Of a stretch of DNA of 64,000 nt, positions 47,892 through 57,000 are shown piece after piece. Location: the NCBI GenBank assembly GCA_903939735.1, contig CAJAIA010000023.1, positions 62,001-126,000 of the forward strand, in the 5' to 3' direction. The notes below the pieces were generated by a model. That model saw nothing but the letters and a program-made list of their open reading frames with translations, was not told the origin of the DNA and did not search any database. A program made the position numbers and the translations under genes. Source of the DNA: an uncultured Ignavibacteria bacterium (GTDB lineage Bacteria > Bacteroidota > Ignavibacteria > Kapaibacteriales > Kapaibacteriaceae). Positions within the stretch are counted from its first letter, which is position 1, and the number at the start of each line of letters is the position of its first letter.

Positions 47892-48260
47892 ATGAACATC
47901 CCGACGTTACTTCTTGGCCGTATTCTCCTCGCCGTGCCGTTTCTGGTATTCGGCGTAATGCACTTTCCCGGAGCTGCACAGATGAGCGGCATGGTCCCGA
48001 GCTGGATACCGGGCGGTGTGCTCTGGGTGTATCTGACGGGAGCTGCACAAATCGCTGCGGGGATTGCGTTCATTACAGGTAAGCAAGCGCGTCTTGCTGG
48101 TCTGCTCACAGCTCTCATGCTGTTCATCTTTGTCGTGACGATTCACGTTCCAGGACTGTCGAATCCAGCGATGTCGCAGATGGCATTCATGTCGATTCTC
48201 AAGGACCTTGGCCTTGCTGGCGGCGCACTCCTGATCTGTCATCTCGCTGAATCAAAATGA
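47892..48260 (+). CDS. DoxX-family membrane protein
   Basis: 122 residues with four TM helices. The opening LLGRILLAVPFLVFGVMHF and the middle GAAQIAAGIAFITGKQARLAG match the DoxX/TQO small subunit and DoxX-like membrane proteins. The family is tied to quinone or thiosulfate redox and oxidative stress. It is downstream of the MarR gene and coupled to the CAP gene by an ATGA overlap. Confidence 0.86.
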   Translation: MNIPTLLLGRILLAVPFLVFGVMHFPGAAQMSGMVPSWIPGGVLWVYLTGAAQIAAGIAFITGKQARLAGLLTALMLFIFVVTIHVPGLSNPAMSQMAFMSILKDLGLAGGALLICHLAESK

Positions 48261-48856
48261 ACATTGTACTAGCATCAGCAATTGCACTGATGATGGTGTG
48301 TGGACAGCCCCTTACATCAAGGGGCTTTACACAAGACCGCTCAGCAACGCTTGTTCAAGAGATCATGGTTTCGCTGAATACGCTTCGGACGAATCCATCA
48401 TCCTTCATTCCAAAGCTGCGTGCCTACCGCGACTACATGCGCTCTCGCACAAAGAATCTCTCTGCGTTAGATGCCGCAATCACCGAGGCAACAGCACGAT
48501 TGTCGTCAGTAAAGGGGCTACCTGCCATCAATACCAACGGCGGACTTCTGCTGGCAGCACAAGATCATGCAACGGACATCACGAAGAATGCCGTGATGGG
48601 CCACACCGGCTCCAACACGTCAACACCTGTGCAGCGCGTCAAGAAGTATTCGCCCATCACATTGATTGGCGAAGTCGTTACCTACGGCTTTCCAACAGCC
48701 GATCTCATCCTCGCATCGTTTATCGTTGATCAGGACACTCCCGATCGTGGACACCGCGAGAACCTGCTAAACGCGAAATACACCATGGCCGGCGTCGCCA
48801 TAGGCGCGCACACGAAGTACGGCACGGCGTGCGTGATCGTCCTCGGCGGAATGTAA
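48257..48856 (+). CDS. Exported CAP-domain (SCP/PR-1) protein
   Basis: 199 residues. An N-terminal hydrophobic stretch (NIVLASAIALMMVCG) serves as signal peptide. The CAP domain spans about 35-195: VSLNTLRTNPSSFIPKLRAY, LLLAAQDHATDITKNAVMGH, GEVV and DRGHRENLLNAKY, all typical of bacterial SCP/CAP proteins. The role is unknown; family members bind lipids or sterols, or act in stress. Its stop is 7 bp from that of the convergent carboxylase gene. Confidence 0.9.
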   Translation: MNIVLASAIALMMVCGQPLTSRGFTQDRSATLVQEIMVSLNTLRTNPSSFIPKLRAYRDYMRSRTKNLSALDAAITEATARLSSVKGLPAINTNGGLLLAAQDHATDITKNAVMGHTGSNTSTPVQRVKKYSPITLIGEVVTYGFPTADLILASFIVDQDTPDRGHRENLLNAKYTMAGVAIGAHTKYGTACVIVLGGM

Positions 48857-48863
48857 GCCTGCG

Positions 48864-50408
48864 TTAGAGAGGGATGTTTCCGTGCTTCTTCCACGGATTG
48901 GTGTCAACCTTCGTGCGCAGTGATCGGAGTGCTTTGATCAACTCCGTGCGCGTCTCTTGTGGTTCGATGACGTCGTCCACATAGCCGCGCTCTGCCGCTT
49001 CGTATGGGTTGGCAAATTCCTCGTTGTATTGATTCTGAAGTTCGAGCATACGCTCGGCAGGATTTCCAGACTTTTGGATGTCCTTGCGATAGAGAATCTC
49101 TACAGCCCCCTTTGCACCCATCACAGCAATCTCAGCTGTTGGCCATGCCACGTTGTAGTCACCACGAATGTGCTTGGAGCTCATTACGTCGTACGCTCCG
49201 CCATAGGCCTTACGTGTGATAACAGTAAGCTTCGGCACGGTAGCCTCGCAGAATGCGTAGAGGAGCTTCGCGCCGTGACGGATGATACCGCGCCACTCTT
49301 GCTCTGTACCGGGCAAGAAGCCTGGCACATCTTCAAAGATCACAAGCGGAATACCGAATGCATCGCAGAAGCGCACGAAACGCGCGCCCTTCACACTGCT
49401 GTTGATGTCGAGCACGCCAGCAAGCGACGCTGGCTGGTTTGCCACGATACCAACGGGCGTTCCATCGAGCGTTGCGAATCCGACGACAATGTTCGTTGCG
49501 TAGTCGGCATGAACCTCAAAAAAGTCGGCTTCGTCGACGACATCGCGAATCACTTCTTTGATGTCATACGGCATGTTCGGATTCGCAGGAATGATCGTGC
49601 GAAGGCGCTCACACGAACGTGTTGGCGAATCGTTTGTTGGCTTAATAGGGGGCTTCTCACGATTATTCAGCGGTACGTATGTGAGCAGTTTGCGCACGGC
49701 AAGAAGTGTTTCAACTTCATTGTCGAGTGCAAAGTGTGCAACGCCACTGCGCGACGCGTGTGTATCGGCGCCACCAAGTTCTTCGAAGGTTACTTCTTCA
49801 TGCGTCACCGTCTTCACCACTTCGGGTCCGGTAACAAACATGTACGAGCTACCCTTAGCCATAAAGACGAAGTCGGTAAGTGCTGGCGAATACACGGCGC
49901 CACCAGCACACGGACCCAAGATGACGCTGATTTGTGGGATCACGCCACTGGCCAGAGTGTTGCGCAGGAAGATGTCGGCATAGCCGCCGAGCGACACAAC
50001 GCCCTCTTGAATACGCGCACCGCCGGAGTCGTTAAGTCCGATGACGGGCGCACCAATCTTCATGGCATAGTCCATCAGCTTGCAGATCTTTTCCGCGTGT
50101 ACCTCGCCAAGCGACCCACCGTATGTCGTAAAGTCCTGCGAGAACACGCAGACCGTACGGTCGTGAATTGTACCGACGCCAGTTACAACGCCATCTCCGA
50201 GTGGACGGTTGCCTTCGAGACCAAATTTGGTAGAGCGGTGACGCGCCAACATATCGAGTTCGCGAAACGAGTCGGCATCGAGCAGCACATCCAGACGTTC
50301 GCGTGCTGTGAGCTTACCCTTTGCATGTTGTGCATCAATACGGTCCTGCCCGCCGCCAAGGCGTGCTTGCTCTTTCAATGAGCGCAGTTGCGCGATCTTT
50401 GGATCCAC
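48864..50408 (-). CDS. pccB: Acyl-CoA carboxylase / methylmalonyl-CoA decarboxylase carboxyltransferase subunit
   Basis: 514 residues from GTG at 50408, supported by an SD site. It is the biotin-dependent carboxyltransferase subunit, acting on propionyl-, acetyl- or methylmalonyl-CoA. The N-terminal half has [31 protein letters not shown] and [18 protein letters not shown]. The C-terminal half has [39 protein letters not shown] and [18 protein letters not shown]. The biotin carrier and biotin carboxylase genes are not adjacent, so the exact partner and substrate are open. The frame runs on upstream to 50834, but that part is antisense to another gene. Confidence 0.93.
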   Translation of the reverse strand: MDPKIAQLRSLKEQARLGGGQDRIDAQHAKGKLTARERLDVLLDADSFRELDMLARHRSTKFGLEGNRPLGDGVVTGVGTIHDRTVCVFSQDFTTYGGSLGEVHAEKICKLMDYAMKIGAPVIGLNDSGGARIQEGVVSLGGYADIFLRNTLASGVIPQISVILGPCAGGAVYSPALTDFVFMAKGSSYMFVTGPEVVKTVTHEEVTFEELGGADTHASRSGVAHFALDNEVETLLAVRKLLTYVPLNNREKPPIKPTNDSPTRSCERLRTIIPANPNMPYDIKEVIRDVVDEADFFEVHADYATNIVVGFATLDGTPVGIVANQPASLAGVLDINSSVKGARFVRFCDAFGIPLVIFEDVPGFLPGTEQEWRGIIRHGAKLLYAFCEATVPKLTVITRKAYGGAYDVMSSKHIRGDYNVAWPTAEIAVMGAKGAVEILYRKDIQKSGNPAERMLELQNQYNEEFANPYEAAERGYVDDVIEPQETRTELIKALRSLRTKVDTNPWKKHGNIPL

Positions 50409-50414
50409 GATTTT

Positions 50415-50419
50415 CTCCT
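50415..50419 (-). promoter_or_regulatory. Shine-Dalgarno site deciding the pccB GTG start
   Basis: AGGAG on the minus strand lies six bases before GTG at 50408. A near-consensus -7 box (TATTTTCG) lies at 50433-50440. Confidence 0.6.
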
Positions 50420-50459
50420 GAGGTTCAATCAGCGAAAATAGGCAGTATTTTAGCAGCCT

Positions 50460-50840
50460 ATGACGCACCGCCTCGTTCTTATGCTCTCCGCAATCCTCAT
50501 GATGTTCGCCATCTTCGGTCTGGTGATGTGGATTGGCGCTATCGAAGGCGAAAATGAGAAAGCTGCCTACGGCAACATGATGCTCTGCTTTGTGATGTCG
50601 GCACTCATGATCATTACGCTCATCGTTGGCATCCGGATGCGTGCTTCGATGAATCTTCGCATCGAGAATCTGTTGACGGAGATGTTTCAGCGTGAAGGCT
50701 CCGTTCAAGCTACGTCGTTTGCCGAGCGCATGGGTATCTCCCTCGACGACGCACGCGATGTGCTTGATAAGCGCTCGCGCGATCGCGGTTGGTTGCGCAC
50801 AGAGTATGCGCAGTACGACGCGCGTTACGTACAAGGGTAA
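50460..50840 (+). CDS. Small membrane protein with a cytoplasmic winged-helix-like tail
   Basis: 126 residues. Two TM helices: about 5-26 ([20 protein letters not shown]) and 40-62 ([19 protein letters not shown]). The tail from residue 70 ([20 protein letters not shown], then [20 protein letters not shown]) looks like a small helix-turn-helix fold with charged surface. No family was recognised. It is 6 bp upstream of the GT2 gene and likely co-transcribed. A one-mismatch -7 box (TATTTTAG, 50446-50453) ends six bases before the ATG. Confidence 0.75.
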   Translation: MTHRLVLMLSAILMMFAIFGLVMWIGAIEGENEKAAYGNMMLCFVMSALMIITLIVGIRMRASMNLRIENLLTEMFQREGSVQATSFAERMGISLDDARDVLDKRSRDRGWLRTEYAQYDARYVQG

Positions 50841-50846
50841 CAGCGG

Positions 50847-51536
50847 ATGTCCGGCCTACGAACGGCTGTGATCATTCCCGCGCTCAACGAAGAACGTTCG
50901 ATCGGTATCGTTGTCGGTTCCATCATTCGTGATGTGGATCGCGTGATCGTTGTCGACAATGGTTCCTCTGATCGAACGATTGATGTCGCACGAGACGCTG
51001 GTGCACGTGTCGTACATCAACACGAGCGTGGTTATGGCGCTGCATGTTTGCGCGGACTCGACGAGCTGCGCAGTGATCCACCCAACATTGTGCTGTTTAT
51101 GGATGGCGATGCAAGCGATCATCCAGACGATGCACGCCGCATCATAGAGCATGTAGCCAGCGGCGATACTGAGTTCTGTCTTGGCAGCCGCGTACTCGGT
51201 ACGGCAGAGCGCGGCGCGCTGACGCCCCAGCAGCGCTTTGGCAATTGGCTGGCGACTACATTGATAGCACTGCGGTGGCGCGTACGCTACACGGATTTGG
51301 GTCCGCTCCGCGCTGTGCGATGGACAACGCTTGCGTCGATGAATATGGTTGATCGTACCTGGGGTTGGACCGTAGAGATGCAGATCAAAGCTGCACGTGA
51401 CGGTGTACAGGTGCTGGAGGTACCGGTGAGGTATCGCAAGCGCATTGGTGTGTCGAAGATCAGCGGAACGGTTATCGGTTCGGTGCGTGCCGGTGTGAAA
51501 ATCATCGCGACGATTGTCCGCTATGCGATTCAATAA
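50847..51536 (+). CDS. Family 2 glycosyltransferase (dolichyl-phosphate-mannose-synthase-like)
   Basis: 229 residues, GT-A fold. [34 protein letters not shown] and [13 protein letters not shown] (DxD metal motif) place it in GT2, near DPM1-like and polyprenyl-phosphate sugar synthases. There is no membrane domain. It is followed by a GT-C-type membrane glycosyltransferase, which suggests a pair that makes and then uses a lipid-linked sugar. Donor and acceptor are unknown. Confidence 0.92.
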   Translation: MSGLRTAVIIPALNEERSIGIVVGSIIRDVDRVIVVDNGSSDRTIDVARDAGARVVHQHERGYGAACLRGLDELRSDPPNIVLFMDGDASDHPDDARRIIEHVASGDTEFCLGSRVLGTAERGALTPQQRFGNWLATTLIALRWRVRYTDLGPLRAVRWTTLASMNMVDRTWGWTVEMQIKAARDGVQVLEVPVRYRKRIGVSKISGTVIGSVRAGVKIIATIVRYAIQ

Positions 51537-52863
51537 CACGTTTGCCCTTGTTCTGTGTGGTACGAGTATCATCATGCTCGTCGGCACGCACATGCTCTTC
51601 ACGAGTTCCGCACTATTCGACACTGCGATGTGGTGTGTTGGCTCGATTGGCTGGTTACTCCTTGTGATCAGCGCACTTCGATCCGATGCTGAGCAACCTC
51701 ATCGATTGCATCAAGGCTTAATGATTGGTGTTGCCTTCTGTGCAATGCTTGCTGCACCATTGCACGATGTGTTTTCTGACGATGCACAGCGGTATCTCTG
51801 GGATGGCATCGTGGTAGCCTCTGGCGATAACCCGTATGCATCCTCGCCGTTGCGCGAGCCCCTTATCCAGCATCGCACATTGCTTCCCGACGGCACAGTA
51901 CTTCCTGATGATATGCCGTATGCATCAATGCGGACGATCTACCCGCCCGGCATGCAGCTCATTGCGGGTGCGCTGGTGTCGGTCATTGGCACGCCATCAC
52001 GAGTTGGGTTTGAGATTGCATGGTGGGTTGTTGTTGTAGTACTACTCGGCATCGCACTGCGGACTGCGGAAGCACGAGATCGATCCTGGATCGCAGTCGC
52101 ATGCATAAGTCCTCTTGTGGTCCTTCACGGTGTAGGCGACATTCACAGCGACGTGCTTATGGCGGCTATGGCACTGCTCGGTGTGATTGCACTCACACGT
52201 GACAGATGGATTGTTGCAGCGGTGTTGATCGCTCTCGCGATCAGTATCAAGTATGTGCCGATCCTTCTTATTCCTGCGCTGCTTCGGGGTCGTACGCGGC
52301 GTGAGCAGATACTCGTGCTCGGCGTCGTGTGCGCAGTAGTGATCGCAACGTATCTACCATTTGTTGCGTCATCGAGCTCTGTAGTTGGATCGCTGCCTGT
52401 GTTTGCTGCGCACTGGCAGGCGAACTCGCTGTTGTACAGCATGCTGACATGGCTGAGCTCGGCCTGGCTCGCACTGGATCATATTCGTCTTGTGCTGGGC
52501 GTGCTAGCTCTTGTGCTCGCTGCAGCGATTTGGCGTCGGCATCACATGCAGCCTATTGGTGCGGCGATGATGACCTACCTTGCGTTGCTGATCTGTTCGC
52601 CTGTTGTACACGCATGGTACATCATCCTACCCGTGATATTGCTGCCGTTCGCCCCATTGCGATCTACCATCACATGGGCGACCACGATGTGTGTCTACGG
52701 AGTATTCTATGCAACGTACAAGGGCGACGGAGTGTGGTTTGAACACCCCGTCGCCCTTGCGATTGAATACATTCCTGTGTTGTTCGCGTTTGCACGCGAC
52801 GTCCAGCGTGGACCCTTACTGCTTCGTGATCAGAAGCGTGCGAGTAGCACGGCCTTGGCGTAG
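51523..52863 (+). CDS. Polytopic membrane glycosyltransferase (GT-C/GT87-like)
   Basis: 446 residues, start ATG at 51523 inside the end of the GT2 gene. About 10-12 TM helices. The first loop DVFSDDAQRYLWDGIVVASG carries the acidic DDxxR pattern of GT-C enzymes, and NPYASSPLREPLI and IYPPGMQLIAGA match the mannosyltransferase-like families. It likely uses a polyprenyl-phosphate sugar made by the upstream GT2. The 3' end overlaps the convergent SBBP gene by 48 bp, the longest such overlap in the window. Confidence 0.87.
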   Translation: MRFNNTFALVLCGTSIIMLVGTHMLFTSSALFDTAMWCVGSIGWLLLVISALRSDAEQPHRLHQGLMIGVAFCAMLAAPLHDVFSDDAQRYLWDGIVVASGDNPYASSPLREPLIQHRTLLPDGTVLPDDMPYASMRTIYPPGMQLIAGALVSVIGTPSRVGFEIAWWVVVVVLLGIALRTAEARDRSWIAVACISPLVVLHGVGDIHSDVLMAAMALLGVIALTRDRWIVAAVLIALAISIKYVPILLIPALLRGRTRREQILVLGVVCAVVIATYLPFVASSSSVVGSLPVFAAHWQANSLLYSMLTWLSSAWLALDHIRLVLGVLALVLAAAIWRRHHMQPIGAAMMTYLALLICSPVVHAWYIILPVILLPFAPLRSTITWATTMCVYGVFYATYKGDGVWFEHPVALAIEYIPVLFAFARDVQRGPLLLRDQKRASSTALA

Positions 52864-54900
52864 TGTGACAACGTAGGTACCAACACCACCGTCGATCGTA
52901 AGTACCTCAGTTGCACCGATTGATGCCGAACGTGTTACGAGGCGACCGAGCATATCTGTCACTGTGACCTCACTACCTTCTGCACCAGCAATCGTGAACT
53001 GACCGACCGTTGGATTTGGATAGAGCGTGATCATCGCACCCGTTTCGTCGTTGAAGACGCTTGTCGTGCCGACAACAAAGTTCTCTGACCAGCGGTCACA
53101 ACCAGTTGTGTCCATAATCTGCACGCGGTAGTTACCATCGCCAACAATGTTTACAGTCTGGCTGGTCTGACCATTAATTGCCTTACCCTCGCGATACCAC
53201 TGATACTTCATGTTCGCTACCGAGCATGTAAGTACATCGCCATTACGAGAGATCGTTGGGATTGGCAAGCCTGCGCGAACTGTTACCGTAATTGTATCGG
53301 TGTTCTTGATACAATCGTCGAAACCTGTGACGCGGCAATACACCTTGTACGAGCCAATGCCGAGTGTGCCTGTGCGATAGCGATAGCCAGTTGTCGCATC
53401 CTTCTGTCCGTTGACATACCACTCGTATGCCGGGTATCCAAAGCGCGACGCGATCAGGCTATCCTGTCCTTCGCAGATGGTAAGCTCGGCAAGGCGCGGT
53501 GTGAGAACTGTTGACGGACCGCAATCAAGAGCTGCGACGAAGATGTCAGAGAAACCATCGCCCTCAATCTCAATGTCTTCGAATGAGCAGCGTGTGTCGA
53601 AGATGCCTGTGATGTATGGCACATTCTTCGAATCGACAACGATACCACGACCTTCGTCGTCGTACTCGCCACCAAAACTGCGATACCAGTCGACATCACC
53701 ATTCGACTTAATGCGCGTAACGAACCCATCACGACCACCGACGGCTTCTTCGATAAATCCTTCAACCGTGGTTGTTGAATCGTAGTAGCCCGTTACGAAG
53801 ATTGCACCCTTGGCATCGGTGTAGACAGCTTTGCCCGCGTCTTCGAACGTACCGCCATAGCGCTTGAGCAATTCAATTGCTCCGTCCTTCGTGATGCGGC
53901 TGATGAAGAAGTCTGATTCGAATTCACCGTTCGCAGAGATCGTCTGCGTGTCGAACGTTGTTGTCTGACGAATAGCACCCGTAAGCACGAGCTTGCCATC
54001 CGTCTGTGTTGTTGAAGCAATGATGCGATCATCACCGCTATAGCCGATGCGCTTTGCCCAGCGTGCGCCACCGTTTGCGTCGAATGCACGGACAAAGAAG
54101 TCCATCTTGTTAGCAAAGCTCTCATACGTCGCATTGCCGAACGACACATTGCCAATGAATGTACCCGAGACGTAAATGCGATCGCCATTTGGAGATACCG
54201 ACACCGCTGTTGCCATGTCGTTCTCCGTGCTACCCCAGCCTTGCACCCAGATGAAATCGCCGTTGGCTGACATCTTCGCAACAAACGCATCCATCTTTCC
54301 GCCCGATGTTGCTTTGCGTGTACCAAACTCGGCTGTTCCACCGAAGCCCCCTGCCACATAGACAGCACCAAGGGAGTCAACCGCGATGTATGGAGCGCCT
54401 TCGTCATAGGTTGTCGATCCGAAGACCTTCACCCATTGAAGAATGCCAATGTTGTTGAACTTGGCAATGAACATATCTGTCGAGCTTGGATCGAGCGCCT
54501 CAATCAGTTCTGTTGCGATAGATGCCTCTGTTGAGAAGCTTCCACCGACGTAGTAGTTGCCATTCTTATCGACAACAACTGATTGTGCATCATCGGCATC
54601 GAAGCTGCCATAGTTTAGTCCACCGATGAAGCGTCCCTTGTTGTTGTAACGTGCGGTAAGGACATCGTAGTTACCGAAGGACTTAATCTGCTGTGTTCCG
54701 AACATCAGCGAGTCGGAGAACACTCCGCCTACCATCAGATCGCCGTTTGGGAACATTGCCAGTGACCGGCTTTCATCGAAGCTTGGACCAACGGCAGGAA
54801 CAACCCAGTTCCAACGTTGAGCAACCGATGTTTGAGTGGCAAGGGCAAACAGCACAAGGCAGAGCCCGATGAACGAGTGAAACCAACGTTGTGCAACCAT
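52816..54900 (-). CDS. SBBP-repeat propeller protein with T9SS sorting domain
   Basis: 694 residues from MVAQRWFHSFIGLCLVLF; an ATG nine codons upstream is also possible. Signal peptide to about residue 28. About eight SBBP-like propeller blades occupy residues 30-440, for example VVVDKNGNYYVGGSFS, IAVDSLGAVYVAGGFGGTA and VVDSKNVPYITGIFDT. An Ig-like region follows (YPAYEWYVNGQKD, MKYQWYREGKAINGQTSQTV). The C-terminus (LYPNPTVGQFTI to VGTYVVTLRQG) is a T9SS sorting domain. It lies 40 bp after nusB and may be read with it. Confidence 0.9.
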   Translation of the reverse strand: MVAQRWFHSFIGLCLVLFALATQTSVAQRWNWVVPAVGPSFDESRSLAMFPNGDLMVGGVFSDSLMFGTQQIKSFGNYDVLTARYNNKGRFIGGLNYGSFDADDAQSVVVDKNGNYYVGGSFSTEASIATELIEALDPSSTDMFIAKFNNIGILQWVKVFGSTTYDEGAPYIAVDSLGAVYVAGGFGGTAEFGTRKATSGGKMDAFVAKMSANGDFIWVQGWGSTENDMATAVSVSPNGDRIYVSGTFIGNVSFGNATYESFANKMDFFVRAFDANGGARWAKRIGYSGDDRIIASTTQTDGKLVLTGAIRQTTTFDTQTISANGEFESDFFISRITKDGAIELLKRYGGTFEDAGKAVYTDAKGAIFVTGYYDSTTTVEGFIEEAVGGRDGFVTRIKSNGDVDWYRSFGGEYDDEGRGIVVDSKNVPYITGIFDTRCSFEDIEIEGDGFSDIFVAALDCGPSTVLTPRLAELTICEGQDSLIASRFGYPAYEWYVNGQKDATTGYRYRTGTLGIGSYKVYCRVTGFDDCIKNTDTITVTVRAGLPIPTISRNGDVLTCSVANMKYQWYREGKAINGQTSQTVNIVGDGNYRVQIMDTTGCDRWSENFVVGTTSVFNDETGAMITLYPNPTVGQFTIAGAEGSEVTVTDMLGRLVTRSASIGATEVLTIDGGVGTYVVTLRQGRATRTLLITKQ

Positions 54901-54940
54901 GTGCAAACTCCTGAAAGGAAGGGACAACAGTTTCGAGGTG

Positions 54941-55525
54941 TTAGGAGACTAGTCCGCGACCAGTCTTGGCTATCAGAGATTTTTCCTGCAATTCCAATAC
55001 AACAGCGTCGAGGATACCGTTGATGAACGTTCCGCTCTTGTCTGTTGAGTATCGCTTTGCAAGTTCAATGACTTCGTTGATGGTCACCTTCACGGGGATG
55101 TCCTTGCATGCGGTGAGTTCCGCAACGGCAAGACGCATAAGGATACGGTCGAGCAACGCAATGCGCTCGAGATCCCAGTTACGTGAATGTCGATCGATGA
55201 GCTCCGTACTCATTTCGAGTTGCTCACGCGCCGTCACGATCACCTCACGTGCGTACTCCACGTCCTCGTCGCTCCACTGGATTGCAACATCGGCCTCGAG
55301 CTCGTGGACTTCTTCGGGACGAAGAATGCGCGACTCGGTTGCTTCCTTAGGGTCGAAGGTAAACTGGCGGTAAAACACGTGATTAAACGCAACGTCGAGA
55401 CTCACCTCGTCGAGCATCGTCGCAGCAATAACCTGCAACACCTTCTCGCGCGCGAGGTGGCGTGTGCCTTTAACCGTGGCTGTTCGACGAACGGGAAAGT
55501 CGTTGTCAGAATCAATGGATGTCAC
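54941..55525 (-). CDS. nusB: Transcription antitermination factor NusB
   Basis: 194 residues, start GTG with an AAGGA-like site upstream. It binds NusE (S10) and boxA RNA in rRNA antitermination. The C-terminal domain has RNWDLERIALLDRILMRLAV and KVTINEVIELAKRYSTDKSG followed by FINGILDAV, the standard NusB pattern. The N-terminal arm is longer than in E. coli NusB (139 residues), as usual for Bacteroidota. It lies 14 bp after the leucine dehydrogenase gene. Confidence 0.94.
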   Translation of the reverse strand: MTSIDSDNDFPVRRTATVKGTRHLAREKVLQVIAATMLDEVSLDVAFNHVFYRQFTFDPKEATESRILRPEEVHELEADVAIQWSDEDVEYAREVIVTAREQLEMSTELIDRHSRNWDLERIALLDRILMRLAVAELTACKDIPVKVTINEVIELAKRYSTDKSGTFINGILDAVVLELQEKSLIAKTGRGLVS

Positions 55526-55539
55526 TGTGTTTCCTTGGA

Positions 55540-56628
55540 TCAGACGCCACGGATCGTTGGCGATCCGATGTAGCTACCATGAACGTGACGGACCTTCCGC
55601 AGACGCTCTTCAGCGATCGCATTGGATGCTTCGATCGTAAGCATGTTGCGCTCTTCGGCCGTCTTGATGATGTTCATGGTGATGTCGTATACACCCTCCG
55701 CTTGACGCATCACCTTTGCGCGATCGTAGCCTTCAACTTCAGAAGCTACGTTCATCAGTCCACCTGAGTTCACGACGTAATCCGGTGCATACATGATCTT
55801 GCGATCACGCAGCATCGGTGCGTGCGTAGCTTCATCCTTGAGCTGGTTGTTTGCACCACCGCACACGATTGCACATGTGAGTTGTGGGATTGTTTCGTCG
55901 TTAATGACGGCACCAAGTGCATTTGGCGAAAACACATCGCATGGCGTTGTGAACACCTCGCTCGGTGCGATCAACGTAGCGCCCGTGCGTGTTGCCAGAG
56001 CCTTTGCCTTCTCTTCGTAGATGTCAGCAACAAAGACTGTAGCGCCATCCTTGACAAGGCTTTCGACGAGATAGGTAGCAACATTGCCTGCCCCTTGCAC
56101 TACAACGCGCTTGCCTGCAAGGCTATCCGAGCCCCAGGTAGCGTGCGCCGCAGCGCGCATACCCGAGAATACGCCCAGGGCTGTCACTGGACTAGGATCG
56201 CCCGAACCGCCAGGACCGCCGACGCCCGTGACATACTTTGTTTCCATGCGGATCCATTCCATGTCGCGCACGCTTGTGCCAACGTCTTCAGCCGTGATGT
56301 AGCGTCCGCGCAGGCTTTCGACCATGCGACCGAAGGCACGGAAGAGACCCTCGCTCTTGTCCTTGCGTGGATCGCCGATGATCACGGCCTTACCACCGCC
56401 AAGATTCACACCGCTGACGGCTGCCTTGTAGGTCATGCCGCGAGACAGGCGGAGCACGTCTGTGATCGCCTCTTCGTCGGTATCGTACTGCCAAAAGCGC
56501 GTACCACCGAGGGACGGACCCAACGATGTGTTGTGAATACCGATGATGGCGCGAAGACCTGTTGTTGGATCTGAGCACAGGACAACTTGTTCGTGTCCCA
56601 TGGAGTAAAGCGTTTCAAAGATCTGCAT
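55540..56628 (-). CDS. ldh: Leucine (branched-chain amino acid) dehydrogenase
   Basis: 362 residues. It reversibly deaminates leucine, valine or isoleucine with NAD+ to 2-oxo acids. LGPSLGGTRFWQY and GMTYKAAVSGVNLGGGKAVI hold the catalytic Lys pair of the Glu/Leu/Phe/Val dehydrogenase family. RVVVQGAGNVATYLVESLV is the NAD-binding motif. Leu versus Phe/Val preference is not resolved by eye. It heads a unit with nusB. A one-mismatch -7 box (TATTTTTA) lies within the upstream terminator tail at 56662-56669. Confidence 0.93.
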   Translation of the reverse strand: MQIFETLYSMGHEQVVLCSDPTTGLRAIIGIHNTSLGPSLGGTRFWQYDTDEEAITDVLRLSRGMTYKAAVSGVNLGGGKAVIIGDPRKDKSEGLFRAFGRMVESLRGRYITAEDVGTSVRDMEWIRMETKYVTGVGGPGGSGDPSPVTALGVFSGMRAAAHATWGSDSLAGKRVVVQGAGNVATYLVESLVKDGATVFVADIYEEKAKALATRTGATLIAPSEVFTTPCDVFSPNALGAVINDETIPQLTCAIVCGGANNQLKDEATHAPMLRDRKIMYAPDYVVNSGGLMNVASEVEGYDRAKVMRQAEGVYDITMNIIKTAEERNMLTIEASNAIAEERLRKVRHVHGSYIGSPTIRGV

Positions 56629-56661
56629 GTCAATAGAAGAGGGTTCGTGAATCGAATGGGC

Positions 56662-56697
56662 TAAAAATACGAACGGCCGCCCTATTGGGCGGCCGTT
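56662..56697 (-). terminator. Rho-independent terminator of the RRM gene
   Basis: A perfect 11-bp stem (AACGGCCGCCC with its complement) encloses a four-base loop at 56672-56697. On the minus strand it is followed by GTATTTTTA. It ends the RRM transcript and lies just upstream of the leucine dehydrogenase gene. Confidence 0.85.
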
Positions 56698-56721
56698 TCT
56701 GACTCGATCTCGAATTCGGGA

Positions 56722-57000
56722 TCAATAGCGAGGACCGCGCTCAAAGCGTGGACGCTCTTCGCGTGGACGTGCTTCGTTAACTACGAGCGGACGACCGCCC
56801 ATGTTACGGCCATTCATTGCTTCAATGGCTTGGTTGCCAGATGCAGCATCGGCCATCTCAACGAAGCCGAATCCGCGCGAGCGACCAGTGAACTTGTCCT
56901 TCACTACAGAAGCTGACGTCACGGCGCCGAATTCTGAAAACGATGAGCGAAGCTCATTGTCGTCCATTGAATACGGCAGGTTGCCTACATAGATATTCAT
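56722..57000 (-). CDS. RRM-type RNA-binding protein
   Basis: 92 residues with one RNA recognition motif. RNP2 is IYVGNLPYS (residues 3-11) and RNP1 is RGFGFVEM (residues 43-50), as in cyanobacterial Rbp and Bacteroidota RNA-binding proteins. An Arg/Glu-rich tail (RPREERPRFERGPRY) follows. Such proteins are often cold-induced and act as RNA chaperones. The leader is unusually long if the weak box at 57101-57108 is used (about 95 bases), which fits cold-shock-style control, but this is inference. Confidence 0.94.
   Translation of the reverse strand: MNIYVGNLPYSMDDNELRSSFSEFGAVTSASVVKDKFTGRSRGFGFVEMADAASGNQAIEAMNGRNMGGRPLVVNEARPREERPRFERGPRY

Noticed and set aside
48957-50381. A 474-codon open frame on the plus strand opposite the carboxylase gene
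   Set aside because: It is fully antisense to a well-conserved gene, has no family signature and reads as a codon-bias shadow.
50409-50834. Upstream extension of the carboxylase reading frame
   Set aside because: It is antisense to the small membrane protein gene and lies beyond a GTG with a good SD site.
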